Of a stretch of DNA of 64,000 nucleotides, positions 62,340 through 64,000 are shown in pieces. The position numbers were made by a program, and so were the translations under genes. Source of the stretch: Hoeflea sp. 108 (GTDB lineage: Bacteria > Pseudomonadota > Alphaproteobacteria > Rhizobiales > Rhizobiaceae); contig NZ_KB890024.1 of the NCBI RefSeq assembly GCF_000372965.1, positions 4,118,304 to 4,182,303 on the forward strand, written 5' to 3'. Numbering within the stretch: the stretch's first letter is position 1; every line of letters starts with the position of its first letter. The notes under the pieces are model-generated. The model was not told the DNA's origin, made no database searches, and worked only from the letters and a program-made list of their open reading frames with translations.

Positions 62340-64000
62340 CCGCTGATATAGCCCGCATAAGTGAAACCATCGGACGTTGCCGCATGCTGCGCGACGCGGG
62401 TCATGTCGAGGCGGTGCTGCGCGCGGAATTCCAGGGCCGGCTGCGGCTGATGTTTCCAGACACCGCTCATGAAAACTGGATCAACAATTATACAGAAGGC
62501 GCGGAAGCGCACACCAAGGTCGGCATGGCCTCCGGCAAGGCGGCCTCCCGATTCATCGATAACCTCGTGGGTTCAACCACGATCGAATATGAATCCGACC
62601 TGCGCAACAACGTGAAACGCGATACCGGATACGCGCAGGTGCAGGAGCAGGCCGCAGGACTCGTACGCGCCGGTATGCCGGTCTCGACGGTGCGGGGCGT
62701 GCTGTCCGATACAGTCGAATGGTACGCCTATGATGCCGTGCTGACGCCCGGCGTCGATCCGTCTGCCTGCACGGCTGCCGATATTTCGCTGGTCGTTATT
62801 GATGAGCTGAAGCTGGCCGACGACGGCGCGGTCTCCGCCGAACGGCTCAGCGCATTCATCCGAAAACATCTGGCGCGCGAACAGTCTCGGCCTTTGCGCG
62901 CTGAATTCCTCGCTTCCGATCTAGGCATGGACTCGGTCGCGTACAAAAGCAGTGCCGCGCCTTTGTCGGCGCTGGTGGACGAGGGGAGGAAGGCCGAGCC
63001 CTCAGCCAGCTTGGCAACCGAACTCTGGTCCCGGTTTGTCGATCATCTTGAAAGGCCGACAAGCGCCTTCCGCACGACCGCGTATGTTGATGAAGCCTAC
63101 ATGACCATTCTGGCGCGGCTTCTGAGCGCCAACGTCTTGACAGGAAAAGCACTGCTGAGCACGGACGACGAGCTGCGCGCGATTCTCAACGGCGACTTCT
63201 TCCGTCACAATTTCCAGCTCGAGAATGTCGTCGAGCAAGATTATTTCGGCTGGCTTTTGGGGCCTGCCTACATGGACCGGCTTGTGACTGTGGCCCGCGA
63301 TCTCCAGCGTGACCTCTACGCCTATGATTTCAGCTGGTATCCCGAAGAAGATTTGTTTGGCCGCCTTATGGCGCAACTCGCGCGCCGCAGCCAACGCAAG
63401 CTGCTAGGTCAGGAATGGACGCCGCATTGGCTCGCCCGGCTGCTTGCCGATCGCTGCCTCGATGGCCTTCCTGAGGGCGAGAGCCCGCGCATCGTCGATA
63501 TGTGCTGCGGGTCCGGCACGATGCTCGCCGAAATCATCAAGGCCACAAAGGCGCGTTTCGGCTTTTCCACCATCGACAAGCTGGAAGATGTCGCGACCGG
63601 CTTTGACATTGACCCGCTGGCCGTCAGCCTGGCCAAGACCACATGGGTTGTCAGCCTGTCGGTCGAGATCAAGGCGGCGACGAAACCGATTGTGATCCCC
63701 GTCTATCATGCGGATTCGCTGTTCGCCGTCACGCCGGTTTCAGCCTCAGTGCCGCTGGTTGGCGAGAGCGATACGATTCCCGTATCGCTTGACGGTACGA
63801 CGATTCTGCTGCCGACGGCGCTGGTACAGCCGGCATATCGCGACTTTTTCGACCGTATCGTTGACTGGGCCTATGACGAAGCGCGCGAAGCGCAGCGGCG
63901 CGGCACGGTTGCGGGTTTCAGCAAGGCGGACGCGGACGGCTTTCTCGACGGCGCCATCGCGGCGTTCAGCGTCAGCCTGTCGCCGGAGCTCCACAAACAG
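62336..64000 (+). CDS. Third methyltransferase-like protein (partial, open at the edge)
   Basis: From ATG 62336, which overlaps the previous TGA, the frame is open to 64000, 555 residues so far. The first 330 residues are helical and unfamiliar (MLRDAGHVEAVLRAEFQGRL near the start). Around residue 385 the SAM motif IVDMCCGSGTMLAEIIKATK appears, followed by FDIDPLAVSLAKTTW, as in N6-adenine methylases of type I/BREX-like systems; QEWTPHWLARLL just before resembles their conserved start. The NPPY motif would lie beyond the window. Confidence 0.72.
   Translation, partial: MTADIARISETIGRCRMLRDAGHVEAVLRAEFQGRLRLMFPDTAHENWINNYTEGAEAHTKVGMASGKAASRFIDNLVGSTTIEYESDLRNNVKRDTGYAQVQEQAAGLVRAGMPVSTVRGVLSDTVEWYAYDAVLTPGVDPSACTAADISLVVIDELKLADDGAVSAERLSAFIRKHLAREQSRPLRAEFLASDLGMDSVAYKSSAAPLSALVDEGRKAEPSASLATELWSRFVDHLERPTSAFRTTAYVDEAYMTILARLLSANVLTGKALLSTDDELRAILNGDFFRHNFQLENVVEQDYFGWLLGPAYMDRLVTVARDLQRDLYAYDFSWYPEEDLFGRLMAQLARRSQRKLLGQEWTPHWLARLLADRCLDGLPEGESPRIVDMCCGSGTMLAEIIKATKARFGFSTIDKLEDVATGFDIDPLAVSLAKTTWVVSLSVEIKAATKPIVIPVYHADSLFAVTPVSASVPLVGESDTIPVSLDGTTILLPTALVQPAYRDFFDRIVDWAYDEAREAQRRGTVAGFSKADADGFLDGAIAAFSVSLSPELHKQ

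Overview
The window is high-GC DNA from what looks like an alphaproteobacterium. Evidence for this is a repA-parA-DUF2840-traF-rlxS-traG-trb conjugation module of the kind found on rhizobial and sphingomonad integrative and conjugative elements (ICEs), two DUF736 genes, the DUF6499/DUF2285 regulators and a DUF2274 gene after trbI. No ICE integrase or attachment site was found, so an ICE cannot be separated from a conjugative plasmid by sequence alone. A tRNA-Leu gene near 57.5 kb suggests chromosome.

Layout. (1) 1-3.8 kb: three translationally coupled tyrosine recombinases on the minus strand (the third cut by the window edge), preceded by a perfect 50-bp palindrome. This resembles a recombinase-in-trio element. 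(2) 4-12 kb: element maintenance and regulation, with a membrane protein, DUF736, an XRE regulator whose start codon lies in a 20-bp palindrome, DUF2285-type regulators (one frameshifted), an AlpA-like protein, RepA with three iteron-like repeats, ParA with a small ribbon-helix-helix partner, DUF2840, the TraF peptidase, a second DUF736 and a lytic transglycosylase. (3) 12-27.5 kb: relaxase, an epoxide hydrolase that looks like inserted cargo, the TraG coupling protein, a CopG-like regulator and a complete trbBCDEJKLFGI mating-pair apparatus, ending in DUF2274 and a convergent LysR gene.

(4) 28.6-51.4 kb is a dense cargo island for oxidative, probably reactive-chlorine and electrophile, stress. 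It carries three MsrA-type genes, MsrB, an RclC/YkgB-type membrane protein, a hydrolase-OsmC fusion, GST, two MDR quinone-reductase-like proteins, a cytosolic sulfite-oxidase-fold enzyme with an overlapping flavin reductase, Dps, RidA, a TlpA-like thioredoxin, DM13 and MFS proteins, a YedE-like transporter, a broken glutaredoxin and several small DUFs. Two MarR regulators with cysteine-rich tails and a LysR regulator sit among them. I see two families of repeated intergenic sites. One is a palindrome built on TATATGCG/CGCATATA near the MarR genes, the rclC-like gene and the osmC/lysR divergence. The other is a 27-bp promoter-associated element (ATSGAAACTAT to ATTGG) before msrB, the 44.7-kb quinone reductase, the sulfite-oxidase operon and dps. 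I infer a coordinated mobile stress regulon.

(5) 51.6-58 kb is a patchwork: two related AbiEi-like small proteins, an F420-type NADP oxidoreductase, a bdcA/bdcR pair, an intact IS1182-family element, a dual-specificity phosphatase facing an MbcA/ParS-like protein, and tRNA-Leu(CAA). (6) 58.1 kb to the end: a ribbon-helix-helix gene followed by three overlapping DNA methyltransferase-like genes, the last running off the window. This may be the start of a defence or modification locus.
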